Source: Forficula auricularia (Eukaryota; Arthropoda; Insecta; Dermaptera; Forficulidae). Taken from it: 64,000 nt of DNA. How positions within the stretch are numbered: the stretch's first letter is position 1; each line of letters begins with the position of its first letter. The notes under the pieces are model-generated. The model saw only the letters and a list, made by a program, of their open reading frames with translations. It had not been told where the DNA came from and ran no database searches. A program made the position numbers and the translations under genes. Location of the stretch: contig JALMQS010000075.1 of the NCBI GenBank assembly GCA_024734495.1, forward strand, positions 8,665,313 to 8,729,312, written 5' to 3'. Of this stretch, positions 13,237-22,690 are shown one piece after another.

Positions 13237-13301
13237 ATTGGTCAGTTGCGCGCGCATCCACTCACGTCGTCATTATCGAGCAGAGGTGTTTCGTGACGTC
13301 A
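13237..13301 (-). promoter_or_regulatory. Candidate beta-adaptin promoter: CCAAT box and CRE
   Basis: Between 170 and 230 bases upstream of the beta-adaptin ATG there is a GC-richer island (13240-13300). It holds a minus-strand CCAAT (plus attgg, 13237-13241) and a full palindromic cAMP-response element TGACGTCA at 13294-13301, plus gcgcgcgc. Just upstream of the ATG the minus strand reads TTTTAAATAG then TTGCAAG-ATG, a possible 5' UTR splice acceptor. Function is inferred from motif and position only. Confidence 0.4.
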
Positions 13302-13369
13302 TAAAGTCTGGCAAAATTCAAAATTTGCGGGTGAAATTTTAAATAGAAAAATTGGATGAAAAGTTAAAC

Positions 13370-13705
13370 CCATAGAGTAATATAGAGTGGAAGGCTCTAT
13401 AAGGAGCCAATGTATTTTAGCGTATACGAGTTACAGAGCTCTCTGGTGAGTCCGGGGCAAAACCATTGGGCAATAAAATGACGGAAACTGCTCTCTTCGG
13501 GCCAAATTTTGGTGACATTATCAAGAGTAAAAAATACGCTTATATATATATAAACATAAAGGGTATGTATCTTTTATCTATGACAAAGGCTTTTAATGTT
13601 CTATGATCTTTGGATAGCTCTTAAGAACTAAGAGTTTGCTAAGTGCAGTCGTTAGAGAGCGCTTTTTCTATATACGGTAGCCTTCCACTCTATATTACTC
13701 TATGG
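13370..13705. mobile_element. MITE with 27-bp terminal inverted repeats and TTAAAC duplication
   Basis: The left end (13370-13396) starts ccatagagtaatatagag and its exact inverse forms the right end (13679-13705), a 27-base perfect match. Both sides are flanked by ttaaac (13364-13369 and 13706-13711), consistent with a 6-base target-site duplication. The 336-base element has no coding capacity. It sits about 300 bases upstream of the beta-adaptin start. A short copy of the terminus (ctctatgggtttaac) also occurs at about 9952-9966 in intron 1. Confidence 0.8.
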
Positions 13706-14159
13706 TTAAACCATTTCAAGACTAGGTACGCTCTAAATTTTAAATATAATACAATTATGGTTTTAAGGAATAACTTCTCAAGGGTGAATAGCCCTCCCGA
13801 CATTCTTCACAAACGATTGATATCTACCACCAAAAAAGTTTATATTTGAAAAATTGTTATTAGCTAGATCAGTTAAGCGATCAATAGGCCCATTCCGAAC
13901 ATAGCTCTTCGTTGATTTTTAAAATCCCCACCACCCTTAGGATTGTGTACGATTCCCCCACAGACCCCGAACCATATATGTAATTTCAACCCCCAGCTCT
14001 GAATCACCACGCAATTCCCATTAACAACATCACATCTCCCACTCGGTTTGTCAAGGCTGTCAATATCCCCGCATTAAAGGCCTTGGTTCTCTGGTAGTAA
14101 ATTACTAAACAGTACGACACCAGCCCCAACCCGTCCCAACCCAACAACATTCTTAACAA
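13706..14159. other. Unique-looking spacer
   Basis: No repeat structure, RNA or convincing open frame is visible here. The composition is somewhat richer in C than the surroundings. Confidence 0.4.
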
Positions 14160-14640
14160 ATTGAGTTGAGTAGTCTATTAGCTTAGCAAACAGGAAGTTG
14201 CTATTGAAGACATATGTATGGAGCATAGCCATGTACGGGTGTGAAACGTGGACAATTGGAAAAGCGGAGAGAAAGAGATTGGAGGCTTTCGAAATGTGGT
14301 GCTACAGAAGAATGATGAATATCAAATGGATGGATAAAATTACAAATGAAGAAGTTCTTGGAAGAATCGGAGAAAGAAGAACCTTGTGGAAGAGTCTGAA
14401 GAAGAGAAGAGGTCAGATGATGGGGCACACACTGAGACATGGGGACTGCTTAGGGATATCTTGGAGGGGGAGGTGGGAAAGAAAAGGGGAAGGGGAAGAC
14501 CCAGATTAGAATATTTCAACCAAATAATTGGGGATATGGGATGCCAGACATTTAGAGAGGTCAAACAGCTGGCGGGGGACAGAGTCGAGTGGAGACGGAT
14601 TGTTGCATCAAACCAGTCTTAGGACTGTATACTCAATGAT
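14160..14640 (+). pseudogene. RTE/BovB-like LINE, 3' end of reverse transcriptase
   Basis: The frames at 14198-14509 and 14386-14622 together read as the C-terminal part of an endonuclease/reverse-transcriptase polyprotein: YGCETWTIGKAERKRLEAFE, MWCYRRMMNIKWMDKITNEE, then GRGRPRLEYFNQIIGDMGC and EWRRIVASNQS. A frameshift near 14420-14500 separates them. The RT catalytic core is absent, so this is a 5'-truncated copy. It ends near 14640 in a short atgatgatg tail, as RTE-type LINEs often do. Confidence 0.8.
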
Positions 14641-14687
14641 GATGAGTCTATTAAGTCTAAGGCCTCTGGAATGGCTTAGCTCTAAAG

Positions 14688-15044
14688 CAGCGGTCGGGGA
14701 ACCGGGGTAACAATGAAACTATTGAGGCTAAATTTAATAAACTATTTATAAACTATTATAGTATTTTTACTTTGATACCTTTTCCAGAAATTCAAAATCT
14801 TAAAATTAATCAAAGTTAAAAAAAAATATAAAAATATTACTTAATAAAAGTTATACGTTTTGTCATGATGATGTTCGTATATTTTTTCTTTTTTAAATGC
14901 AGTCATGTAAATTCCAATTAATTCAATAAATAATAAATAATATACATTTAACTTGCTTTTTTTTGCTTTTTCAGAATGTAGGGGTAACAGTGACCTATGC
15001 GAAAATATTTTGGGGTAATGACTAAAAAAGTTCCTCGACCTCTG
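14688..15044. mobile_element. hAT-type MITE
   Basis: The ends are CAGCGGTCGGGGAAC (14688-14702) and, inverted, CAGAGGTCGAGGAAC (15030-15044), 13 of 15 bases matching. They begin with the CAG typical of hAT elements and are flanked by ctctaaag (14680-14687) and ctctagaa (15045-15052), an imperfect 8-base duplication. There is no transposase. Confidence 0.6.
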
Positions 15045-15199
15045 CTCTAGAAGAATACTGTTCATTCTATCTCCATCATTTTACTTCGATCAGATTCCTA
15101 CGAAACAATCGCTCATTCGCGCATTATTTAAATAATAAAAAGTGAAAAGTTATTTACGTTAGAAACGCCTTTATGATTAATTAATAATAAACTTAAATA

Positions 15200-15900
15200 T
15201 AAGTGTGGAACAGGAGAAAATCAAGAGAGTGGAAAAGTTTAAATACTTAGGTGAGTGGATAGTAACTAACAATTCCGAGAAAAAAGCATTCCCATCAAGA
15301 ATCAACAAAATGAAAGTAGCTTACCAGCTAACTAGAGATGTTTATAACTAAAGATCAGTGTCCATAAACGCAAAGCTTAAACATTATTGTACAGTCATTC
15401 GTCCAGAGGCCCTCTAGGAGGCAAAATGTCTTGCATTGAATAGGAAGGGTCTGATTGAAAAATTGGAAACCAAAGATAGAAAAATCCTGAAAAAGATCCT
15501 AGGACCAATAAGACAAAATTGCGAGTACAGGAGACGCCATAACAACGAACTGTACTAGCATATAGTAAGAATAACAGATAGCATTCGAAAAAGGAGAATT
15601 AATTTCTATGGCCACATAACACGCATGGATTCCGAAAGACTAACCAACTGGATCTGTACCTATTTTGTAAATAAAAAAACCAAGGGACCCTGGTTCGCCG
15701 AAGTTGAAAAAGACCACCGAGAAATTGGGATTACGGGAGACATCCTGGAACGTGCTTCTCTACAGAGGAAACTTCGCTCATACCTTCGGTTCCAAGAGAA
15801 GCCAAAGCTGAAAACAGACAAGAAATGAACCGAGGAAAGGAAAGAGGCCCACAGAAGACGAATGAGAGATTACTGGACAAGAATTAAAGCTCGATGATAC
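15200..15900 (+). pseudogene. LINE reverse transcriptase C-terminus (second type)
   Basis: The plus strand reads, with stops and shifts, VEKFKYLGEWIV, then an IEKLETKDRKILKKILGP region and RINFYGHITRMDSERLTN (about 15600-15660), ending in an ARG/LYS-rich tail near 15895. These are the standard landmarks of the region downstream of the RT domain in arthropod non-LTR elements. No RT active-site box is present. Confidence 0.7.
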
Positions 15901-16131
15901 ATAATTAATAGAGATTGTGGTGTTGGTGCAAGGTGAATGAAACATCTTTAATAAAGATAAAAGTAAATTTTTATCTCGAAGATACAGGCCCAGATAGAAA
16001 TTTAAACTTGAATCCTACTTGCAACAAGTTTGATGTGTCAAAAGTGAAAGCTTGTGACAAGTTTGTCGTGGCAAGTATACACTTGAGGCAATTTGAATCA
16101 AACCTCCTAGTTTCCCAGCGCCAAGCTTGAA

Positions 16132-16325
16132 CGTTGTTTGTTTTTGCAAAGCATATGCAACTTTGACATAACATACTTGCAGGGTGTTTGTTTTTGCAAA
16201 GCATGTGCAACTTTGGCTTGACATACTTACAGGGTGGGTTTGTTTTTGTAAATTATATGCAACTTTGGCATAACATACTTGCAGGGTGTTTGTTTTTGTA
16301 AAGTATATGCAACATTGACATAAGT
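16132..16325 (+). repeat. Minisatellite, about 50-bp unit, roughly 4 copies
   Basis: The unit reads approximately catatgcaactttgacataa, then catacttgcagggtgtttgt, then ttttgcaaag, with unit lengths of 50-52 bases and the last copy partial. Each copy carries tgcaactttg and cttgcagggtg with a few substitutions. It lies between a LINE fragment and the DUF4806 gene. Confidence 0.8.
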
Positions 16326-16624
16326 AAGTTTAACCTACTAAAAGAAAATCGACTAAAATTTAAAAATCAGTTATTTACTTATTGTTCCTTGGAGAATGTC
16401 ATCTTGAGGTGAATGACATCAATAGACAATAGGCTTCTACCTTACTTGCTGCTTCTTTGTTAAATTAGAAAGAAGTAAATTATTGGGCAGGATAATACAA
16501 GGGAAAAAACTAACAAAAAACAAACCATTTTGATTTAACCTTTTTTAATCTTTTTTATTTTATTAAAATTATAAAAAATCAAATAATAAAATATAAAAAA
16601 AAAACACTTTCTTTTTGTAATTTC

Positions 16625-18143
16625 TTAAATTTTATTTTGTATTTCTCCTTCCTTTTGTCTCTCTAGTCTGAAACAAATAAACAAGATTACTATTTAATAC
16701 TTAACACAAAATTATTAGTGAATTATACAGTTTCGTAAAACTAGATGCTGCAAGGAGCACTCATGTAATCTAAAACTTACCTTCTTGTTATCCTAACTTT
16801 TGCTTGATTCAGCCAATCGCCAATTATTTCTTTGAGAGTATTTTCAGTTACATCTCCATAGACTTTTTTGCAGATTTCTGAAAAAATATCATTGGATTAA
16901 ATTACGTAGTACATATGATAAGGAAAAAATAGTAGGTGTATCCGCGGATGGTAAGTAATAAAATACACTTACGAAAGATTAATTTAAACATTTCTGTATT
17001 TAGAAATGATTTTTTATTCGAGTTTTTCATTTGCTTCCCAGTTAAGGAATAAAATTCTGCGACGTCGTCTTGTAACAATCTTCTTAAAATATTAGTTGTG
17101 AGCCTTCTAACGTTTCTACCCCCAATACCAGCCAAGAATGAAATCTGAAATTTTTTTTTAATTTACATTTTAACAATGAGAAAATTTGACATAAATATTT
17201 GTTACTTTCTACATACGATTGCCTGTTTATTCTTGTTAATTTTTAATTGGTTATTAAAATGATCAAAACTTTCATCATTTTTTAATGGAAGACTGGCCAA
17301 TAAATCTGATATTGCTGCATCATCTGTCTGTGCAACAATAAACTTTTCTCCAGACCGACCTAACAGTAAGTCTATTTTTCTATCCAAATCGGTCACTTGA
17401 TTACTTAGGTCAGTCACTACTTGAATTAAGTGACCCTGCTGTATAGAAAACCGCCTACATGTATGGCACCCTGTAACAAAAAAATCAAGTGAAGTCAGTA
17501 GTCCCAGAATTATTTATAACTTAAAAACAAAACCCTTACCAGACTGGCAGTTTTCAGCTTCACTAGAACTAGGTAGAATAGTGATTGGGTAATTCACAGC
17601 AGAGCTTACATCTATTCTTACATCGTTTAAAATGTCAATTTCTGCTTCACCTATTTTAAAGTGTGTGCAACAAAAGAATACCTTGTAATTATAGACTGTA
17701 TGCCACATGTATATTAGATAACATAAAATTAAATTGACATCTTTACCAGGTGGACAGTTTGCAGTTTCATTAGGACGACAATTCAAAGCTGAGATCCCTT
17801 CCAAGGGTATATTACAAGAAATTTCATTGTCATCATTGGTTCTAATATTTTCATGAGTTTGTGTCATTTCCCTTTTTATTCTTTTTAACTGCCCTGCAGT
17901 TTCATCAGGACTACAATTCACAGTTGAGATCCATTCCAAGGGTATATTATAAGAAATTTCATTGTCATCATTGGTTCTAATATTTTCATGTGTTTGTGTC
18001 ATTTCCCTTTTTATTCTTTTTAACTGCCCTGCAGTTTCATTGTCATCATTGGTTCTAATATTTTCATGAGTTTGTGTCATTTCCCTTTTTATTCTTTTTA
18101 ACTGCCCTTGTCTGGTCATTTGCAAAAAAGGTTTTCGAGACAT
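16625..18143 (-). CDS. DUF4806-type protein with internal N-terminal repeats
   Basis: Six minus-strand exons join without a stop: 18143-17747, 17650-17540, 17470-17217, 17144-16973, 16877-16781, 16667-16625. All are GT-AG with consistent phases and give 357 residues ending EGEIQNKI. The C-terminal half (about 226-345) resembles DUF4806: SLPLKNDESF, then FLAGIGGRNVRRLTTNILRR, FYSLTGKQ, then NTLKEIIGDWLNQAKVRITR. Residues about 184-206 look like a short coiled coil (LIQVVTDLSNQVTDLDRKID), and a CHTC pair precedes it at 171-174. The N-terminus (MSRKPFLQMTRQGQLKRIKR) is basic and carries three copies of a GQLKRIKREMTQTHENIRTN block. Such genes are multicopy in many arthropods and often travel with transposons. 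Function is unknown. The clean splicing argues for a live or very recent gene. Confidence 0.82.
17750..18125 (-). repeat. In-frame tandem repeat within the DUF4806 gene
   Basis: Three near-identical copies of a coding block (GQLKRIKREMTQTHENIRTN plus DDNE) are spaced 78 and 135 bases apart. The second and third copies also share the downstream segment EISxNIPLExISxxNCxPxE. Spacings are multiples of three and the nucleotide match is almost exact, so the expansion is recent and frame-preserving. Confidence 0.9.
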
Positions 18144-18373
18144 GTTTAGGCTGTTCTTAAAAATAGAATAACCACACTCTAGAATTAAATAGAAATAATT
18201 TTAATTTTAATTAATAATAATTTTAATAATACCTCATGTATTCCGCCCGTTTGTATTCTGGAATAAAAAAGTAGTTACTATTTTTAGGAAATGCTTATAA
18301 TTATATTAAATATAAAGTACATTGACAGGTCGACAATTAACTAAACATGGCCTACACGATTAATATATTTGGG

Positions 18374-18386
18374 GCTAGATGGCGCC
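18374..18386 (+). promoter_or_regulatory. CTCF-like core motif
   Basis: The sequence gctagatggcgcc contains AGATGGCGC, the core of the CTCF consensus AGRKGGCGC. It lies about 230 bases upstream of the DUF4806 start. It is a single short motif, so chance is quite possible. Confidence 0.25.
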
Positions 18387-18544
18387 AACGAACAAGCAAG
18401 TAAGCAGATTTGTATCAACTTTGAAACAAATTTGATAATTCACCCTTGAAACATAGCTCTAGATTCAAGATTGCTGCAAAATTATCACAAACTTATCTTG
18501 ACATATTTAAACAAATTTAGGGAACGCGGTGTTGGTTTATAGTG

Positions 18545-18805
18545 AAACATTGTTAAAATTAAATTAGGTTAGAGTTTGTGTGGCGTTTCACAAGGAGAAA
18601 AAATTAAAATACAAAGATTTTTCAAGTTCACTCTATATATTTCGAGCTCTCAACTCATCGTCAGGACAACATTGTCAATGTGACGATGAGTTAAGAACTC
18701 GAAATATATAGAGTAAACTTAAAAAAATCTTGTATTTTAATTTTTTTTCTCCTTGGGAAAACACCACCAACTCCAACCTAATTTAATCTTGTCATGTTTT
18801 ACGTG
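18545..18805. repeat. Inverted pair of hammerhead-like terminal repeats
   Basis: Two arms of about 125-130 bases (18545-18672 and 18675-18805) are inverse copies. The arms include a gagaaaaaattaaaatacaa stretch, ctctatatatttcgag and an actcatcgtca motif. Each arm carries a hammerhead-like core pointing outward: minus strand 18634-18664 reads CUGACGA, a 5-bp stem, GAAA and UAUAUA; plus strand 18680-18712 is the same with C3 changed to G. The layout matches paired Penelope-like terminal repeats seen elsewhere in the window. Confidence 0.65.
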
Positions 18806-19312
18806 ACAATTTAAATTAAGACAAAAGTCAATTTTGCAGCAAGTCCACTTGCTATCTAGTTGAATTAACGTAGTCCACAGCAGGCCGAAACGAAAAAAAA
18901 ACTTAAATATAAAATAAATTGTTCATTTATGCCTATATTATAACATTCATTTATTCCAAAAATGATGTTTTCTTTATTTTTGAACTAAAAGTTTTGAAGC
19001 TAGAAAGACCAAAATCTAATTAGTTCCCTGTATTGGAAATACAAATATTTGAGCACAAGAACTAAATTTCTACGACTTTTCGTTCTTAAATTATCGTGGA
19101 TATCTGAATCCAGACACACAGACAAAACGATTTTTCTCATTTTTCAATACAGTGAGCAAAAAAGGAAAAAAGAAAAATTTTCCCTTGTATTTTTTATCAG
19201 TTTTTAACGAAGTTTCCAAAAAATAAAAAAGTTCCACTTTGAAAAGAAATTATATTTAAGTTATTTTTCACACTTTCTTAGAAAAAAATAGTTTTCTATA
19301 TGAGGACCATTT

Positions 19313-19972
19313 TTAACCGACTTCAAAAAAAGGAGGAGGTTCTCTATTCGACTGAATTTTTTTTTGTTGATATGTTACCTCATATCTCCGCCGTTTGTGA
19401 ACCGATTACGAAATATTAACATGAAATTACTTTTTTAAGTCGGTGCCAAACATATACCTACCTTTTATGAATCGCATTGGCACCGAGTACAAAAAGTAAT
19501 TTCATGTTAATATTTCGTAGTTTAGTTGTAACTAAATAAGTTAATAATTATTTTATACCTTTTAGTGTATTTTATTTGTTGCATTTAATTTTTTGAAGTC
19601 AGTTTTTATTTTTTTCTTAAAAATTATTTTTATTTTTCTCTTTTTAGTGATGTTATTAATAGTGATCATATCATCAGAACTTGATCAAATCAATATGGCA
19701 CCATCCCCAAGGATACCCCCTTTCCAATAAAAAAAGAATCATCGAAATCGGTTCATAAACAAAGAAGTTAGGTATGAGAAAACCTAACAAAAAAGGTCTA
19801 ATACCTATGAAAAAAAAAACGGGACCAAAAGGAAGGTAGACCGAACCCAATGCAATTTTTTTTTCAAAATCGGTTCACAATTGGCGGAGACATGAGGTAA
19901 CATAGGTACACAAAAAAAAAAATTCAGTCGAATAGAGAGAGAACCTCCTCCTTTTTTTGAAGTCGGTTAATT
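19313..19972. mobile_element. Foldback element, AACCGACTTC family (copy 2, both ends present)
   Basis: The left end reads taaccgacttcaaaaaaagg then aggaggttctctattcgact. The right end (19925-19972) is its inverse, giving terminal inverted repeats of over 45 bases. The inner inverted segments (cgaaattactttttaagtcg and acgaaatattaacatgaaat types) are shorter than in copy 1. It has no ORF and defines the ends of the family. Confidence 0.75.
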
Positions 19973-20122
19973 CATAATCAATTTTTATATTTTTTTTCAA
20001 ATTCTATTTATTTTTATAATCACCGCAGGAAGAAGTTGGGCCAATATTTTTTAGAGAAGTTATCTGTGTAAAAATTTTAAAAATGATAAAAATCAAAGTA
20101 ATTTACTTTATATTAATCAATC

Positions 20123-20369
20123 AGATGACTTCTAACATACGTTTTTAGCTATATAACGTTTTGATATTTTGACCCCAGAAGGGGGTTTGGGGGGGCGCAC
20201 GAATGAAAATTATCAAATAACTCCTAAACTATTAACCCTACGGCAAATTTTATGATAAACAAAGTTGTAGGGGATGTGATTTCTGACAACTTTTGTTTAC
20301 AAAATTTACCCAAAAAGGGGGGAGGGTGAAAAAATGTAAGTTCTTGCCCTTGGAGCAACCTCAACCAAA
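20123..20369 (+). mobile_element. Truncated Helitron-family copy
   Basis: This stretch is a direct, about 90% similar copy of 20570-20850 inside the adjoining Helitron. Shared phrases are ctaacatacgtttttagcta, ttttgaccccagaagggg and caacttttgtttac. It stops exactly where the intact Helitron begins (A|TC at 20369/20370), as if the younger element had inserted into it. Confidence 0.65.
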
Positions 20370-21296
20370 TCTATATATATGTATAAAATTAAGGTTTTGT
20401 CTGTACATTGCTCCAAATCACGCCAAATTTTGGTTGCACACGTTTCAAGCAAAGTTATGAACGAAAACACCCTCAACAAAATTCCTGTCTGTCTGTTTCA
20501 GTGGTTTCCGAAAAGTTGCTCACGATTCACGTAAAAACGGCTAAAGGGATTATAATGAAATTTCATATTTACATCAGATGTCTTCTAACTTACGTTTTTA
20601 GCTATATAACGTTTTGATATTTTGACCCCAGAAGGGGTTTGGGGGGGGGGGGCGCACGAATCAAAATTATCAAATAACTCCTAAACTATTAACACTACAG
20701 CAAATTTTATGATAAACAAAGTTGTAGGGGATGTGATTTATGACAACTTTTGTTTAAAAAAATTTCCCCCAAAAAACCACCCAAAATGGCGGGGGGGGGG
20801 GGGGGGTCAAAAAATGAAAATTCTTTCTCTTGGACCAAACTCAACCAAATTTTGTATACATAATCTGTGGGTCACTAGAAGGCTAGAAATGCAAAAACTG
20901 GGTGCGGAGGGTGGGTGCGGGGGTGGAATGGGGGTGGGGTGAGGAGTGAGGCGGGGGTGCAGGGGGTGGTGCGGGGTTGAGTCCAGGGGTCATAGCGGGG
21001 GTGAGGTCCAGGGAGCTAGGCGGGGGGGTGGTGCGCAAGTTTGGAGGGCGTGGGGTGGGGTCCGGGGTCCGAGGTGGGTGGGGTGCGGGTGGTGGTGTGG
21101 AGGCGGGGGTTGAGAACGGGTGCATGGTGCGGGGGTGGGGTTGCTGGAGGGGTTTTGGGGGCGGGGGGCGGGCATGGTGCGGGGGGTGCTGGGTGGGTTT
21201 CGGGGGGTGGTGGGTGGGAGGGGGTTCGAGGGCTGGGGTCCAGGGGGCGTGCCCCTGGCTAGCAAGAGGGCCGCCGAAGGCGGGCCTTGCAGCTAG
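20370..21296 (+). mobile_element. Non-autonomous Helitron with G-rich body
   Basis: The 5' end is TC (20370-20371) after an A, in TCTATATATATGTATAAAAT. The 3' end is CTAG (21293-21296) followed by T, preceded about 8 bases upstream by a GC hairpin ccgccgaaggcgg (21271-21283). These are the defining Helitron features: insertion between A and T, no duplication, no inverted repeats. No Rep/helicase is encoded. Bases 20880-21260 are almost pure G/T/A on this strand with many G runs, in stark contrast to the AT-rich surroundings. Long frames on both strands there are composition artefacts. Confidence 0.75.
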
Positions 21297-21329
21297 TTCT
21301 TAAATAAAATTCTAATTTTTCCAACTTTG

Positions 21330-21534
21330 CCTAGAGACGATACGTGCTATATGGAATAGTCAACGATATACATTGTGTCGCTATGCCACACCCCTTAACC
21401 AATTTCGAATGTTACAAATGTATCAAACAAGCCCGTCGAAATGAACCAGTTGTGAAAACTTGGAAAAATTATTTAGCTGGGGAGTACATGGTTCTAGGTT
21501 TAAATGCAGCGAGCGAATTCACTTTGGATCCATA
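21330..21534 (+). other. Unidentified open frame, possible exon or relic
   Basis: A frame of about 63-67 codons ends at TAA around 21532-21534. It follows a plausible acceptor (tttccaactttgcctag). The predicted peptide contains CVAMPHPLTNFECYKCIKQA and KTWKNYLAGEYMVLGLNAA. I do not recognise it. Its composition is more protein-like than neighbouring frames, but no partner exon is visible. It may be a transposon remnant. Confidence 0.3.
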
Positions 21535-21716
21535 ATAGTCATTTTAATTGACTATAGGCCATATTTCAATTCTCTTTGGCCTTATCATAGGTCACCATTT
21601 GAGGAGCTTCTTTATTAAATAATAAAATAATAAATAATAATAAACTAAATATTTTTAGCGAGATAGTATTACGGGCTCTAGCATTTGACTATCAATCGGG
21701 TGCCTCGGTGTCTATT

Positions 21717-22690
21717 TTTAACCGACTTCAAAAAAGAAGGTTATCAATTAGACTGAATTTTTTTGTGTCTATATCACCTGATCTCTTCGCCAATTATGAA
21801 TCGATTTCGAAGATTTTTTTTTGCATTGGGTTCATTCTACTGCCCGATTGGTCCCGTTATTTTTTCATTGGTATTGTACCTTTTTTGATATGTAGGTTCA
21901 GGCATAACTTCTTTGTTTATAGACCGATTTCAATTATTCTTTTTTTATTGGAAAGGAGGTACCTTAGGGGTGGTCCCATATTAATTTGGTCAAGTTCTGA
22001 TGATATGATCAATGACGAAATAACGTAAATCTCCAATTCTTATAAGTAAATAATCGAAATTATAATAAATAAAATCTTTTATAAAAAAAAACAATCTTAA
22101 AACGTTCATTTAAAACCCGCAAACTTTTCGAGAGAATTTCTATATTTATGAATTGAATTTTTTTATCATTTTCTGATTCATTCGCCCGACGCTTTCTCTT
22201 ACGAGATGCATACAAAATATTATCTTAAGTCACTATTAATAACATCACTAAAAAGAGAAAAATAAAAATAATTTTTATAAAAAAAATAAAACCGCTCTCA
22301 AAAAAATTAAATGAATAAAATAAAATAATAAGAATTCAAAAATAAAACAAAATGCACCAAAAGGTATAAAATAATTACGTTTTACAACTAAACGATGAAA
22401 TTATTACATGACATCACGTTTTGAAGTCGGTGCTAAACAAACTATATAAGCGAGCTTACACGCCAAACGTTCCAAGTATAAGATCCGTCAAGTGCGATTA
22501 ATAAAATGTATGTTTGGTACCGACTTCAAAAAGTGATTCCATGTAACAATTTCATCGTTTAGTTTGCTAACTAAATAACGTAATTATTTTATACGTTTTA
22601 GTGCATTTTATTTTATTTTTGAATTCTTATTATTTTATTTGATGCATTTAATTTTTTTGAAGTTGGTTTTATTTTTTTTACAAAAATTAT
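21717..22690. mobile_element. Foldback element, AACCGACTTC family (copy 3)
   Basis: The left end starts ttaaccgacttcaaaaaaga and aggttatcaattagactgaa. Large inverted arms lie at about 22280-22440 and 22515-22675 (aaaaggtataaaataattac against its inverse; tcgtttagtt; aagtcggt). The central spacer (cgccaaacgt...gatccgtcaagtgcgat) is the same as in copy 1 at about 2230-2270. It is more diverged than copies 1 and 2. Confidence 0.7.

Noticed and set aside
16132..16325. CRISPR-like array
   Set aside because: The 50-base units are contiguous without unique spacers, the genome is eukaryotic and no cas genes exist. It is a minisatellite.
20883..21303. Overlapping long frames on both strands (73-108 codons)
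   Set aside because: They are Gly/Val/Trp- or Pro/Thr-rich translations of the G-rich Helitron body. Open frames on both strands reflect lack of A/T-rich stop codons, not coding.
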